Positions 14,712 through 21,017 of a stretch of 21,017 nt of DNA are shown here, one piece after another (the stretch's first letter is position 1; the number at the start of each line of letters is the position of its first letter). This stretch comes from an uncultured Eubacteriales bacterium (GTDB lineage: Bacteria > Bacillota_A > Clostridia > Christensenellales > Aristaeellaceae): positions 1 through 21,017 of the forward strand of contig CADCQZ010000095.1 in the NCBI GenBank assembly GCA_902803675.1, written 5' to 3'. The notes beneath the pieces were generated by a model. The model was not told the DNA's origin. It saw nothing but the letters and a program-made list of their open reading frames with translations, and made no database searches. A program made the position numbers and the translations under genes.

Positions 14712-16064
14712 ATGCTCAGTACCCGTGAGATCATGGAGACGCTGCGCATGATCGACCAGGAGAAACTGGATGTGCGCACGATCACGATGGGGATATCCCT
14801 TCTGGACTGCGTCAGCGACGACACTTCGGCCCTGTGCCGCAAGGTCTACGACAAGATCACCCGCTCGGCCAAGGATCTGGTCAGGATCGGGGAGGAGATC
14901 GAGGGCGATTTCGGTGTGCCGATCGTCAACAAGCGCATCGCCGTCACCCCCGCGGCCCTTCTCACCGGCGGGATCCCGGATCCCCTGCCCCTGGCCAGGA
15001 CCCTGGACCGGGCCGCGAAGGCTGTGGGTGTGGATTTCATCGGCGGCTACAGCGCCATGGTGCACAAGAGCATGACGAAAGCCGATGAGCGGCTGCTGCG
15101 CAGTGTGCCCCGAGCCCTGTCGGAGACGGATCTATTGTGCTCTTCGGTGAACGTGGCCACCACCCGGGCCGGCATCAACATGGACGCTGTCGCCCTGTGC
15201 GGACAGGTGATCAAGGAGCTGGCCGCGGCGACCGCGGACAGGATGGGCCTGGGCTGCGCCAAATTCGTGGTCTTCGCCAACGCCGTGGAGGACAATCCCT
15301 TCATGGCCGGCGCGTTTTACGGGATCGGCGAGGGCGAGTCGGCGGTCTCGGTGGGCGTCAGCGGACCGGGAACCGTCAAAAGGGCCCTGGAGCAGGTGCC
15401 CGGAGCGGCTTTTGACGTGGTGGCGGAGACCGTGAAGCGCACGGCTTTCCGCATCACCCGGGTGGGTCAGTTGGTGGCCAAGGAAGCCTCCGCCCGCCTG
15501 GGCGTGCCCTTCGGCATCGTGGACCTGAGCCTGGCTCCTACCCCTTCGGTGGGCGACAGTGTCGCGCATATCCTGGAGGAGATGGGACTGGAGAAATGCG
15601 GTACCCACGGCTCCACCGCGGCCCTTGCCCTGCTCAATGACGCGGTCAAAAAGGGCGGCGTCATGGCGTCCTCCCACGTGGGAGGTCTGTCGGGAGCCTT
15701 CATACCGGTCAGCGAGGATATCGGCATGATCGACGCGGTGAAGGCCGGGGCCCTCAGCCTTGAGAAGCTGGAGGCCATGACCTGCGTGTGCTCGGTGGGG
15801 CTGGATATGATCGCCCTTCCGGGGGACACTCCGGCCGAGACACTGTCCGCCATCATCGCCGACGAGGCGGCCATCGGCATCATCAATCAGAAGACCACCG
15901 CCGCGCGCCTGATCCCCGCGCCGGGCAAAAAAGTGGGGGACGAGGTGGAATTCGGCGGGCTGCTGGGCCACGCGCCCGTCATGGCGGTCAGCCCCTTCTC
16001 GTCTGAAAAGTTCATCCGCCGCGGCGGCCGTATCCCCGCGCCTCTGCACAGCCTGCGGAACTGA
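14712..16064 (+). CDS. DUF711/UPF0210 (PFL-family) protein of unknown function
   Basis: A conserved 450-residue cytoplasmic protein of the DUF711/UPF0210 family, sometimes labelled PFL family because its fold resembles pyruvate formate-lyase-type barrels. No enzymatic activity is established. I see no signal peptide, membrane segment or radical SAM cysteine cluster. Glycine-rich conserved stretches include [59 protein letters not shown] and [18 protein letters not shown]. The ATG at 14712 is chosen because AGGAGG (14701-14706) sits 5 bases ahead and gives the usual family length. The longer open frame back to 14583 would overlap the ACT gene heavily. The close spacing to the ACT gene suggests that protein is its regulator or partner, which is inference. 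Confidence 0.9.
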   Translation: MLSTREIMETLRMIDQEKLDVRTITMGISLLDCVSDDTSALCRKVYDKITRSAKDLVRIGEEIEGDFGVPIVNKRIAVTPAALLTGGIPDPLPLARTLDRAAKAVGVDFIGGYSAMVHKSMTKADERLLRSVPRALSETDLLCSSVNVATTRAGINMDAVALCGQVIKELAAATADRMGLGCAKFVVFANAVEDNPFMAGAFYGIGEGESAVSVGVSGPGTVKRALEQVPGAAFDVVAETVKRTAFRITRVGQLVAKEASARLGVPFGIVDLSLAPTPSVGDSVAHILEEMGLEKCGTHGSTAALALLNDAVKKGGVMASSHVGGLSGAFIPVSEDIGMIDAVKAGALSLEKLEAMTCVCSVGLDMIALPGDTPAETLSAIIADEAAIGIINQKTTAARLIPAPGKKVGDEVEFGGLLGHAPVMAVSPFSSEKFIRRGGRIPAPLHSLRN

Positions 16065-16090
16065 CGGATATGGCAGAATATTCCTGCCTG

Positions 16091-16113
16091 AAAAATCGAA
16101 ATATTTGATTTTT
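16091..16113. promoter_or_regulatory. AT-rich inverted repeat overlapping the -35 box
   Basis: AAAAATC (16091-16097) and GATTTTT (16107-16113) flank AAAT/ATTT with one unpaired G (16098), making an almost complete 22-base dyad. It covers the -35 hexamer TTGATT of the following promoter. It could be a repressor site, an UP-like AT tract or a weak terminator of the DUF711 gene. Nothing distinguishes these on sequence alone. Confidence 0.4.
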
Positions 16114-16134
16114 GCGGGAATAAAATGCTATAAT
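16105..16134 (+). promoter_or_regulatory. Promoter for the secreted SH3/TAAP-repeat protein
   Basis: TTGATT at 16105-16110 and a perfect TATAAT at 16129-16134 are 18 bases apart, with an extended -10 TGC directly before the TATAAT. Transcription should start near 16141, leaving a leader of about 80 bases. This also shows that the upstream in-frame ATG at 16133 lies within the promoter and cannot be the translation start. Confidence 0.8.
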
Positions 16135-16158
16135 GAATCGTTTAATGAATGAAGCGGC

Positions 16159-16174
16159 CCGGGGACGGCCCCGG
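16159..16174 (+). other. GC-rich hairpin in the 5' leader
   Basis: CCGGGG (16159-16164), loop ACGG and CCCCGG (16169-16174) form a compact 6-bp stem within the leader, about 45 bases before the start codon. It is not followed by a T tract. It may stabilise the 5' end of the mRNA; a regulatory role is unproven. Confidence 0.4.
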
Positions 16175-16219
16175 AGAGCGCGCGATATGGCGCTGAGCCT
16201 GAAGAGAGAGGGAATGCTT

Positions 16220-17794
16220 ATGATCAAAAAGTATTTGGCTGTGATCTGTGTCCTGGTGCTTACCATAGCGGCTTATCCCATCGTGAGAGCCGATATGGTC
16301 CCGGGCGATCTGAATACCTACGGCACCTGCCGCATCGAGGGCGGATACAAGGTCTTTACCGGCCCCGGCACCGATTACCTGCGGATCAACGGCAACGCGT
16401 CATGCAATGACGTCATCGCCAAGGTCTGGGGCGTCGAGGACAAATGGATCATGATGTCCTACCAGACGAGCAAGGGCAACTACCGGGTCGGCTACATCGA
16501 GAAATCCGCCCTGCAGAAGGCCTCGAACGTGCAGGGCGAGATCAAAAACGAGCTCGAATTCCTGTATGACGACGGCGTGATCAACAAGAAGACCGGCATC
16601 ACCGACGATCCCTTCGAGAAAAACACGGCGTTCGCGACCCTGAAGAAAAACACGGACATCATCATCCTGGGTTATCTGGCGGACTGGGCCTACATCGAGG
16701 TGCTCCTGGAGGATGAGACCCCTGCCCGCGGCTTCGTGAAGGTGGAAAACATCACCACGGACGGCACCATCATCACCGGCGGCAGCTCCGTCATCACCAC
16801 CGGCAAAAACAAGGCGACCGCGGCCCCCAAGGCGACCAAGAAGCCCAAGGCGACCGCGACTCCCAAGCCCACCAAGAAGCCCAAGACCACGGCCGCTCCT
16901 GTGGTGACTGCCGCTCCCGTCATCACCGCGGCTCCCTACGTCACGGCCGCTCCCGTCATCACCGCCGCGCCTGCCCCCGTGGTGACCGCGCCACCTGTGA
17001 TCACGGCGGCTCCTTACATCACGGCGGCACCCTACATCACGGCGGCACCTTATATCACCGCGGCGCCCTATATCACCGCTGTGCCCTATGTGACCAGTGT
17101 CCCGTACAGCGGCACCGAGAGCCTCCTGTCCAACCTGACACACAACTGCCCCAACACCGGCAAAATGATGCCCAAGACCTTCAGCCCCTACACCACGGCC
17201 TATGTGCTCACCGTGGCGGACTGGGTCACCCGCATCAACTTCACGCCCACGGCCTTTGACAGGAACGCCCTGATCACCATCAACGGACAGCCCATCGCCT
17301 CCGGGTCCACGTCGTCCTATTTCCAGATGACCAACGATCCCCAGCAGGTGGACATCCGCGTCACGGCGGTCAACGGCGTGTCGACCACCTACACCATCTT
17401 CCTGCAGAGGCGTCCCAGCGAGGCCAGGACCCGCGTGTCGGCCGGCTATATCAAGGAGATCTACACCAGCAACAATTCCTATTATATCTCCGCGGATCTG
17501 GTCACCGTGAACTATACGGGCACGGATTACGCCGCCGGCAACCGTTCCAATTACACCAATGATTCCACCTACCTGTACCGGTATCCCGTGGACCAGCACT
17601 GCGATTTCTATTACGGCTCCGGATACGGCGCCGTGCGGGCCAGCGATATTTACGAGTTCATGGCCAATTACAGGACGACCTACGGTTCCGGTATGTACAC
17701 GATCGTCTACATCGCGGACAAGATCGTGGCGATCTATCCGTACGAGTCGGAGACCTATCTGTACCAGCAGAACAATTACAATTTCGGCAAGTGA
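16220..17794 (+). CDS. Secreted protein with SH3-like domains, Thr-Ala-Pro repeats and a cadherin-like domain
   Basis: A 524-residue exported protein of unknown role, probably located at the cell wall. The ATG at 16220 follows GAGAGGGA by about 6 bases and begins a clear signal peptide (Lys-Lys, hydrophobic LAVICVLVLTIAAYPIV, cleavage near the Ala of VRAD). Residues about 35-110 resemble a bacterial SH3 domain (YKVFTGPGTDYLRI to VGYIEKSAL), and a second SH3-like segment reaches about 185. A Lys/Pro/Thr/Ala-rich linker (about 199-298) changes from KATKKPK-type to TAAPYI-type repeats. Residues about 300-398 match the cadherin-like beta-sandwich pattern (FSPYTTAYVLTV, then VTAVNGVSTTYTIFLQR). 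The last 120 residues are rich in Tyr, Asn and Ser and I do not recognise them. It has its own promoter and terminator and no catalytic motif. Cell-wall adhesion or sensing is a guess. Confidence 0.8.
   Translation: MIKKYLAVICVLVLTIAAYPIVRADMVPGDLNTYGTCRIEGGYKVFTGPGTDYLRINGNASCNDVIAKVWGVEDKWIMMSYQTSKGNYRVGYIEKSALQKASNVQGEIKNELEFLYDDGVINKKTGITDDPFEKNTAFATLKKNTDIIILGYLADWAYIEVLLEDETPARGFVKVENITTDGTIITGGSSVITTGKNKATAAPKATKKPKATATPKPTKKPKTTAAPVVTAAPVITAAPYVTAAPVITAAPAPVVTAPPVITAAPYITAAPYITAAPYITAAPYITAVPYVTSVPYSGTESLLSNLTHNCPNTGKMMPKTFSPYTTAYVLTVADWVTRINFTPTAFDRNALITINGQPIASGSTSSYFQMTNDPQQVDIRVTAVNGVSTTYTIFLQRRPSEARTRVSAGYIKEIYTSNNSYYISADLVTVNYTGTDYAAGNRSNYTNDSTYLYRYPVDQHCDFYYGSGYGAVRASDIYEFMANYRTTYGSGMYTIVYIADKIVAIYPYESETYLYQQNNYNFGK
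16890..17106 (+). repeat. Imperfect 18-base tandem repeats encoding Thr-Ala-Ala-Pro-(Tyr/Val)-(Ile/Val)
   Basis: About eleven six-codon units encode variants of TAAPYI/TAAPVI. The most uniform block (about 17009-17085) has four near-identical units differing mainly at third codon positions. One unit is interrupted by an extra Ala-Pro. The array lies inside the secreted protein's linker and is in frame throughout, so copy-number change would alter linker length without breaking the gene. Confidence 0.85.
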
Positions 17795-17810
17795 TGATCC
17801 CGATCGTTTT

Positions 17811-17836
17811 AAGGGCCGCCTCAGGGGCGGCCCTTT
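17811..17836 (+). terminator. Likely intrinsic terminator after the secreted protein
   Basis: AAGGGCCGCC (17811-17820) pairs with GGCGGCCCTT (17826-17835) across loop TCAGG, a strong 10-bp stem. The following T tract is short and interrupted (TTTCGCTTGTT), so termination may be incomplete. It begins 16 bases after the stop codon. Confidence 0.75.
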
Positions 17837-17839
17837 CGC

Positions 17840-17868
17840 TTGTTATGTGGATGGTTTTGTGCTAAGAT
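17840..17868 (+). promoter_or_regulatory. Probable promoter for the rRNA methyltransferase-dprA pair
   Basis: TTGTTA at 17840-17845 and TAAGAT at 17863-17868 are 17 bases apart, with TGC directly before the -10 box (extended -10). It sits between the preceding terminator and the AGGAGG of the methyltransferase gene, where a promoter is expected. The -35 matches consensus at four of six positions. Confidence 0.55.
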
Positions 17869-17898
17869 AGGCGTACTATCTGTCAGGAGGACGGTTTG

Positions 17899-19062
17899 AT
17901 GGGCGAGATCCGGCTTCACCGCGGTAAGGAAAAAAGGGTTTATTCGGGGCATCCCTGGGTGTTTCTGAGCGATATCCGCTCATCGGCCCACGCGTCTCCC
18001 GGCGACGTGGTCTCCGTCCTGTCGGACCGGGGGACCTTCCTGGGAAAGGCCGTGTACAATCCCGCCTCCCAGATCGCTCTCAGGTTTTTGACCTGGAAGG
18101 ATGAACCGGTGGACGATCTTTTCATCCGGGGTCTGGTGCGCCGGGCCGTTGAATGGCGGCGGACCTTCGCGGATCTGAAGAGCTGCCGGCTGATCTTCGC
18201 GGAATCGGACGGGCTGCCGGGCGTGATCGCCGACGCCTTCGGCGACGTGATCTGCCTGCAGGTGCTCAGCCTGGGCATGGACCGCTTCAAACAGGCGATC
18301 TGTGACGAACTGGAGGAGCTTCTGCATCCCGCCGGCATTTACGAGCGGGGAGATGTGCCCGTCCGGCGTATCGAGGGCCTGCCCTATGAGAGCGGTCTCC
18401 TCAGGGGATCGGTGCCGGAGAAGGTCCTGATGCGGGAGAACGGCATCGCCTTCCATGTGGACGTCATCAACGGTCAGAAGACCGGATATTTCCTGGATCA
18501 GAAGGAGAACCGGGCGGCCATAGCGCCCTATGTCAAGGGGAAAACGGTCCTGGACTGCTTCACCCATACCGGGTCCTTTGCCCTGCACGCGGCGCACTAC
18601 GGCGCTTTAAAGGTGCTTGGCGTGGATATATCGGATTACGCCTGTGCCTGCGCCGCGGAGAACGCCGCGCTCAACCACCTGGACAACGTGACCTTCGAAA
18701 CGGCCAACGCCTTTGATTTCCTCCGGGCCGCGTCGGACCGGGGCGATAAATACGACGTGGTCATCCTGGATCCGCCGGCGTTCACCAAGTCCCGGGCCCA
18801 GGTGGAGGGCGCCCGGAGGGGATACAAGGAGATCAATCTGCGGGGCATGAAGCTGCTGGAGCCGGGAGGGATCCTGGTCACCTGTTCCTGTTCCCAGCAC
18901 ATGCTCCCGGATATGTTCAGGGACGTGATCCGGGAGGCGGCCGTGGACGCGCGGGTGCGCCTGCAGCAGATCGAATGGCGCACCCAGGGCCGGGACCATC
19001 CCATCCTGCTCTCTTCCCAGGAGACCGAGTATCTCAAATGCGGCCTGTTCCGGGTGCTTTAA
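17899..19062 (+). CDS. Class I rRNA (cytosine-C5) methyltransferase, RlmI/YwbD-like
   Basis: A SAM-dependent RNA methyltransferase whose E. coli relative RlmI makes m5C1962 in 23S rRNA. The 387 residues match the family length. The N-terminal part (about 1-80, with HRGKEKRVYSGHPWVF) is the PUA RNA-binding domain. A central region follows with VINGQKTGYFLDQKENR. The Rossmann domain has the SAM loop VLDCFTHTGSFALHAA (Asp219), LDPPAF (Asp291-Phe295) and TCSCS with Cys329 and Cys331, which hold the catalytic cysteine position. ATG at 17899 is preferred over the TTG one codon upstream because AGGAGG (17885-17890) is 8 bases ahead. The target base in this organism is inferred by homology only. dprA follows after 12 bases. 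Confidence 0.9.
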   Translation: MGEIRLHRGKEKRVYSGHPWVFLSDIRSSAHASPGDVVSVLSDRGTFLGKAVYNPASQIALRFLTWKDEPVDDLFIRGLVRRAVEWRRTFADLKSCRLIFAESDGLPGVIADAFGDVICLQVLSLGMDRFKQAICDELEELLHPAGIYERGDVPVRRIEGLPYESGLLRGSVPEKVLMRENGIAFHVDVINGQKTGYFLDQKENRAAIAPYVKGKTVLDCFTHTGSFALHAAHYGALKVLGVDISDYACACAAENAALNHLDNVTFETANAFDFLRAASDRGDKYDVVILDPPAFTKSRAQVEGARRGYKEINLRGMKLLEPGGILVTCSCSQHMLPDMFRDVIREAAVDARVRLQQIEWRTQGRDHPILLSSQETEYLKCGLFRVL

Positions 19063-19074
19063 AAGGAGAGACCC

Positions 19075-20175
19075 ATGAAGGATGAGTTTTCCCGGGAGGA
19101 GATGTGCTGCCTGTGGCTCCAGTACGCGCCGGTGAGCGCCTGGCGGGGCATCGACAGGCTCCTGAATGAGTACGGCAGCGCCTCCGGGATCTATGACAGC
19201 TTTTCCCCCGCGATGGCGGAGACGATCGGGAAAGACGGATTCACGATCCTCAACGGTCTCAGGTCCAAAGGGCCCGACGTCCTTCTGGCTGATCTTGACA
19301 ACGCGGGGATCCATCCGGTGCTGCGTCCCGGCGAAGGCTATCCGTCCCGGCTCAGGGACATCCCGTCACCGCCCCGCGGCCTGTTCGTCATGGGACAGCT
19401 GCCCGGAAACGATATCCCGGCGGTGGCGATAGTCGGGTCCCGGAGGGATACGCGCTACGGGCGGGCCCAGGCGAAGCGGATCGCCCGGGAGCTGGCCGAA
19501 AGCGGCGTGGTCATCGTGTCCGGCCTGGCCCGGGGCATCGATACGGCGGCGCACGAGGGCGCTCTGGAGGGCGGGGGGATCACTGTCGCGGTCCTGGGCA
19601 ACGGCCTGCCGGGCATCTATCCGGGGGAGAACCGCTCCCTGGCGGACAGGATCATTTCCTCCGGCGGCGCCGTGATCAGTGAGTACGCGCCGGGCGCGAA
19701 GCCTCTGGGCTATCATTTTCCCATCCGCAACCGGATCATTTCGGGGCTTTCGGACGCCGTCCTTCTGATCGAGGCCTTGCGCAAGAGCGGCACGGCCTCC
19801 ACGGTCCACCACGCCCTCAGCCAGGGCAGGGAGATCTTTGCCCTTCCGGGCAATGTGGACGCGCCCGGGAGCGAGCTGCCCCTTCAGCTCTTGAAGGAGG
19901 GAGCCGGGATATGTACCGGCGGGGAGGATATCCTTTCCGGGATGGGCTGGCGCAGGGATGTAAAACAGGTGAGCTTTTCGGACCTGATGGGACTGAGCGA
20001 AGAGGACAGGTCCGACCCGATCCTGAGCGCTCTGGAAAAAGAAGAAAAGACTTTTGAGGAGCTTCTGGATGAGACGGGCCTGAGCCTGCAGGAGATCAAT
20101 ACGTCCCTGACCTTGCTGGAACTGGAGGGCCGGATCGAAAAGCGGGGCGGCCGGGCGTACGCTCTCAGGCGGTGA
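19075..20175 (+). CDS. dprA: DNA-processing protein DprA (Smf)
   Basis: Binds incoming single-stranded DNA during natural transformation and loads RecA; it is also kept in many non-competent species. The protein has 366 residues. An N-terminal helical segment (about 1-100) precedes the Rossmann-like DprA core, with VAIVGSRRDTRYG (Gly121-Arg123), VSGLARGIDTAAHEGAL, VLGNGLPGIYPGEN, FPIRNRIISGLSDAVLLIEA and ALPGNVDAPGSE. The last 55 residues or so form a winged-helix domain (DPILSALEKEEKTFEELL to GRIEKRGGRAYAL). The ATG at 19075 follows AAAAGGAGAG by about 5 bases. The order dprA-topA is typical of Firmicutes. It probably shares a transcript with the upstream methyltransferase, while topA has its own promoter. 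Confidence 0.95.
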   Translation: MKDEFSREEMCCLWLQYAPVSAWRGIDRLLNEYGSASGIYDSFSPAMAETIGKDGFTILNGLRSKGPDVLLADLDNAGIHPVLRPGEGYPSRLRDIPSPPRGLFVMGQLPGNDIPAVAIVGSRRDTRYGRAQAKRIARELAESGVVIVSGLARGIDTAAHEGALEGGGITVAVLGNGLPGIYPGENRSLADRIISSGGAVISEYAPGAKPLGYHFPIRNRIISGLSDAVLLIEALRKSGTASTVHHALSQGREIFALPGNVDAPGSELPLQLLKEGAGICTGGEDILSGMGWRRDVKQVSFSDLMGLSEEDRSDPILSALEKEEKTFEELLDETGLSLQEINTSLTLLELEGRIEKRGGRAYALRR

Positions 20176-20196
20176 AGCCCGCTTTCCGGACGGCTC

Positions 20197-20225
20197 TTGA
20201 CATCCGGCGGCTTTTATTCTATCCT
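20197..20225 (+). promoter_or_regulatory. Promoter for topA
   Basis: A perfect TTGACA (20197-20202) is followed after exactly 17 bases by TATCCT (20220-20225), which matches four of six -10 positions. It lies 21 bases after the dprA stop and predicts a leader of about 50 bases. The GC-shifted -10 could make it sensitive to supercoiling, as for some topA promoters, but that is inference. Confidence 0.7.
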
Positions 20226-20283
20226 TTTAAACTGCTCTGGCTCCGATGGGGCCGGCGGCAATACGTTCTTTGGAGGAGACCGA

Positions 20284-21017
20284 ATGCCCAGCGCGACTAA
20301 ACTGGTAATTGTTGAATCCCCGGCCAAGGCGAAGACCATCAGCCGATTTCTGGGACGGGGGTATAAAGTGGAGGCCTCCCAGGGCCATATCAGGGATCTG
20401 CCCAAGTCCCGTCTCGGTGTGGACGTGGACGACGATTTCGCCATGAAGTATATCACGATCCACGGCCGGGGCGATGTGCTGGCCAGGATCAGGAAGGAAG
20501 CCAAGACCGCTTCGAAGATCTACCTGGCTACCGACCCTGACCGGGAAGGTGAGGCGATCTCCTGGCATCTGGCTCAGGTGCTCAATATCGACCTGAAGGA
20601 CAAGTGCAGGGTCGAGTTCCATGAGATCACCAAAAAGGCCGTGATGGAAGCCATGGCCCATCCCCGCGAGATCGACATGAACAAGGTGGACGCCCAGCAG
20701 GCCCGCCGGGCACTGGACAGGCTCGTGGGATATCAGATCTCGCCCCTCCTGTGGAAAAAGATCAAGAAGGGGCTCTCGGCCGGCCGGGTGCAGTCCGTGG
20801 CGACCCGCATGGTGGTGGACCGGGAGAATGAGATCCAGGAATTCGTCCCCGAGGAATACTGGTACATCACGGCGAAAGCGGTCCTGGCCGGCAAAAGCGC
20901 CGGGAGCGCGGTGGAGATGCGTCTGGCCATGATCGACGGCAAAAAGGCCGAGATCCGCTCCGCGGAGGAGGCCCATGCCGCCTCGGCGCTGGTGCGCGCG
21001 GGGCAGTATACCGTCAC
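20284..21017 (+). CDS. topA: DNA topoisomerase I (3' end outside window)
   Basis: Type IA topoisomerase that relaxes negative supercoils behind RNA polymerase and replication forks. The first 244 codons are present and the frame is open to the window edge. The N-terminal Toprim domain is clear: [13 protein letters not shown] with the catalytic Glu11, and [14 protein letters not shown] with Asp84, Asp86 and Glu88 forming the metal site. Downstream, [19 protein letters not shown] and [11 protein letters not shown] begin the cleavage/gate domains. The active-site tyrosine and any zinc-finger tail lie outside the window. The ATG at 20284 follows GGAGGAG by about 7 bases. It follows dprA as in other Firmicutes but has its own promoter. 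Confidence 0.96.
   Translation, partial: MPSATKLVIVESPAKAKTISRFLGRGYKVEASQGHIRDLPKSRLGVDVDDDFAMKYITIHGRGDVLARIRKEAKTASKIYLATDPDREGEAISWHLAQVLNIDLKDKCRVEFHEITKKAVMEAMAHPREIDMNKVDAQQARRALDRLVGYQISPLLWKKIKKGLSAGRVQSVATRMVVDRENEIQEFVPEEYWYITAKAVLAGKSAGSAVEMRLAMIDGKKAEIRSAEEAHAASALVRAGQYTV

Noticed and set aside
16133..16219. An N-terminal extension of the secreted protein from the ATG at 16133.
   Set aside because: That ATG overlaps the -10 box and would bury the signal peptide behind 29 charged residues.
16400..17599. A minus-strand frame with Arg/Gly-rich repeats opposite the secreted protein.
   Set aside because: The repeats are the reverse reading of the TAAP array; there is no start context or known domain.
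1..21017. Searched by eye for tRNA or rRNA genes, CRISPR arrays, insertion sequences, phage or toxin-antitoxin genes and riboswitch-like leaders.
   Set aside because: None were recognisable. Gaps between genes are short and filled by the listed promoters and terminators, and all genes share similar codon use and orientation.

Overview
The window is a gene-dense, fully co-oriented (+ strand) stretch of a bacterial chromosome. It looks GC-rich by eye, with many GC-ending codons. It holds 14 complete genes and two cut by the window edges. Strong AGGAGG-type ribosome binding sites, sigma-A-type promoters with near-consensus TTGACA/TATAAT boxes, and the genes hemZ, bifunctional relA/spoT, dprA-topA and the ACT/DUF711 pair point to a Firmicute of the class Clostridia, and an unusually GC-rich one. 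The Thr/Ala/Pro-rich secreted protein and the YkuD enzyme with an SH3-like domain would fit gut or rumen lineages such as Christensenellales/Aristaeellaceae, but that is a guess from style, not a demonstrated placement.

Layout. (1) 1-6635, a tightly spaced run: prmC (5' end missing), prfA (RF1), dtd, a metallo-beta-lactamase-fold hydrolase, hemZ, psuG and an exported L,D-transpeptidase. (2) 6667-8191, a self-contained unit: near-perfect promoter, leader palindrome, a divergent SecD-like membrane protein and a strong intrinsic terminator. (3) 8230-16064: recJ, relA/spoT, prfC (RF3), an ACT-domain protein and a DUF711/UPF0210 protein. (4) 16105-17836: promoter, a secreted SH3/TAAP-repeat/cadherin-like protein and a terminator. 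(5) 17840-20175: promoter, an RlmI-type rRNA methyltransferase and dprA. (6) 20197 to the end: promoter and the 5' part of topA.

How it fits together. Much of the content concerns translation and its quality control: RF1 and the enzyme that methylates its GGQ motif, RF3, D-aminoacyl-tRNA deacylase, the (p)ppGpp synthetase/hydrolase and a 23S rRNA methyltransferase. Recombination and topology follow (RecJ, DprA, TopA), then cell-envelope functions (L,D-transpeptidase, secreted SH3 protein, SecD-like protein). In many Firmicutes the order secD(F)-recJ-apt-relA-dtd-MBL-hemZ-hisS is conserved. Here the same parts are present but rearranged: SecD-like-recJ-relA stays together without apt, and dtd-MBL-hemZ sits about 10 kb upstream behind prfA.

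No tRNA, rRNA, CRISPR array, insertion sequence, phage gene or obvious transferred island was seen. No gene-free stretch exceeds 300 bases; the longest gaps (about 105-155 bp) hold the promoters and terminators listed. This is mostly an ordinary housekeeping region. The item most deserving follow-up is the SecD-like protein at 6750-8144, which keeps the SecD layout but has lost the membrane aspartate and neighbouring residues characteristic of the family.
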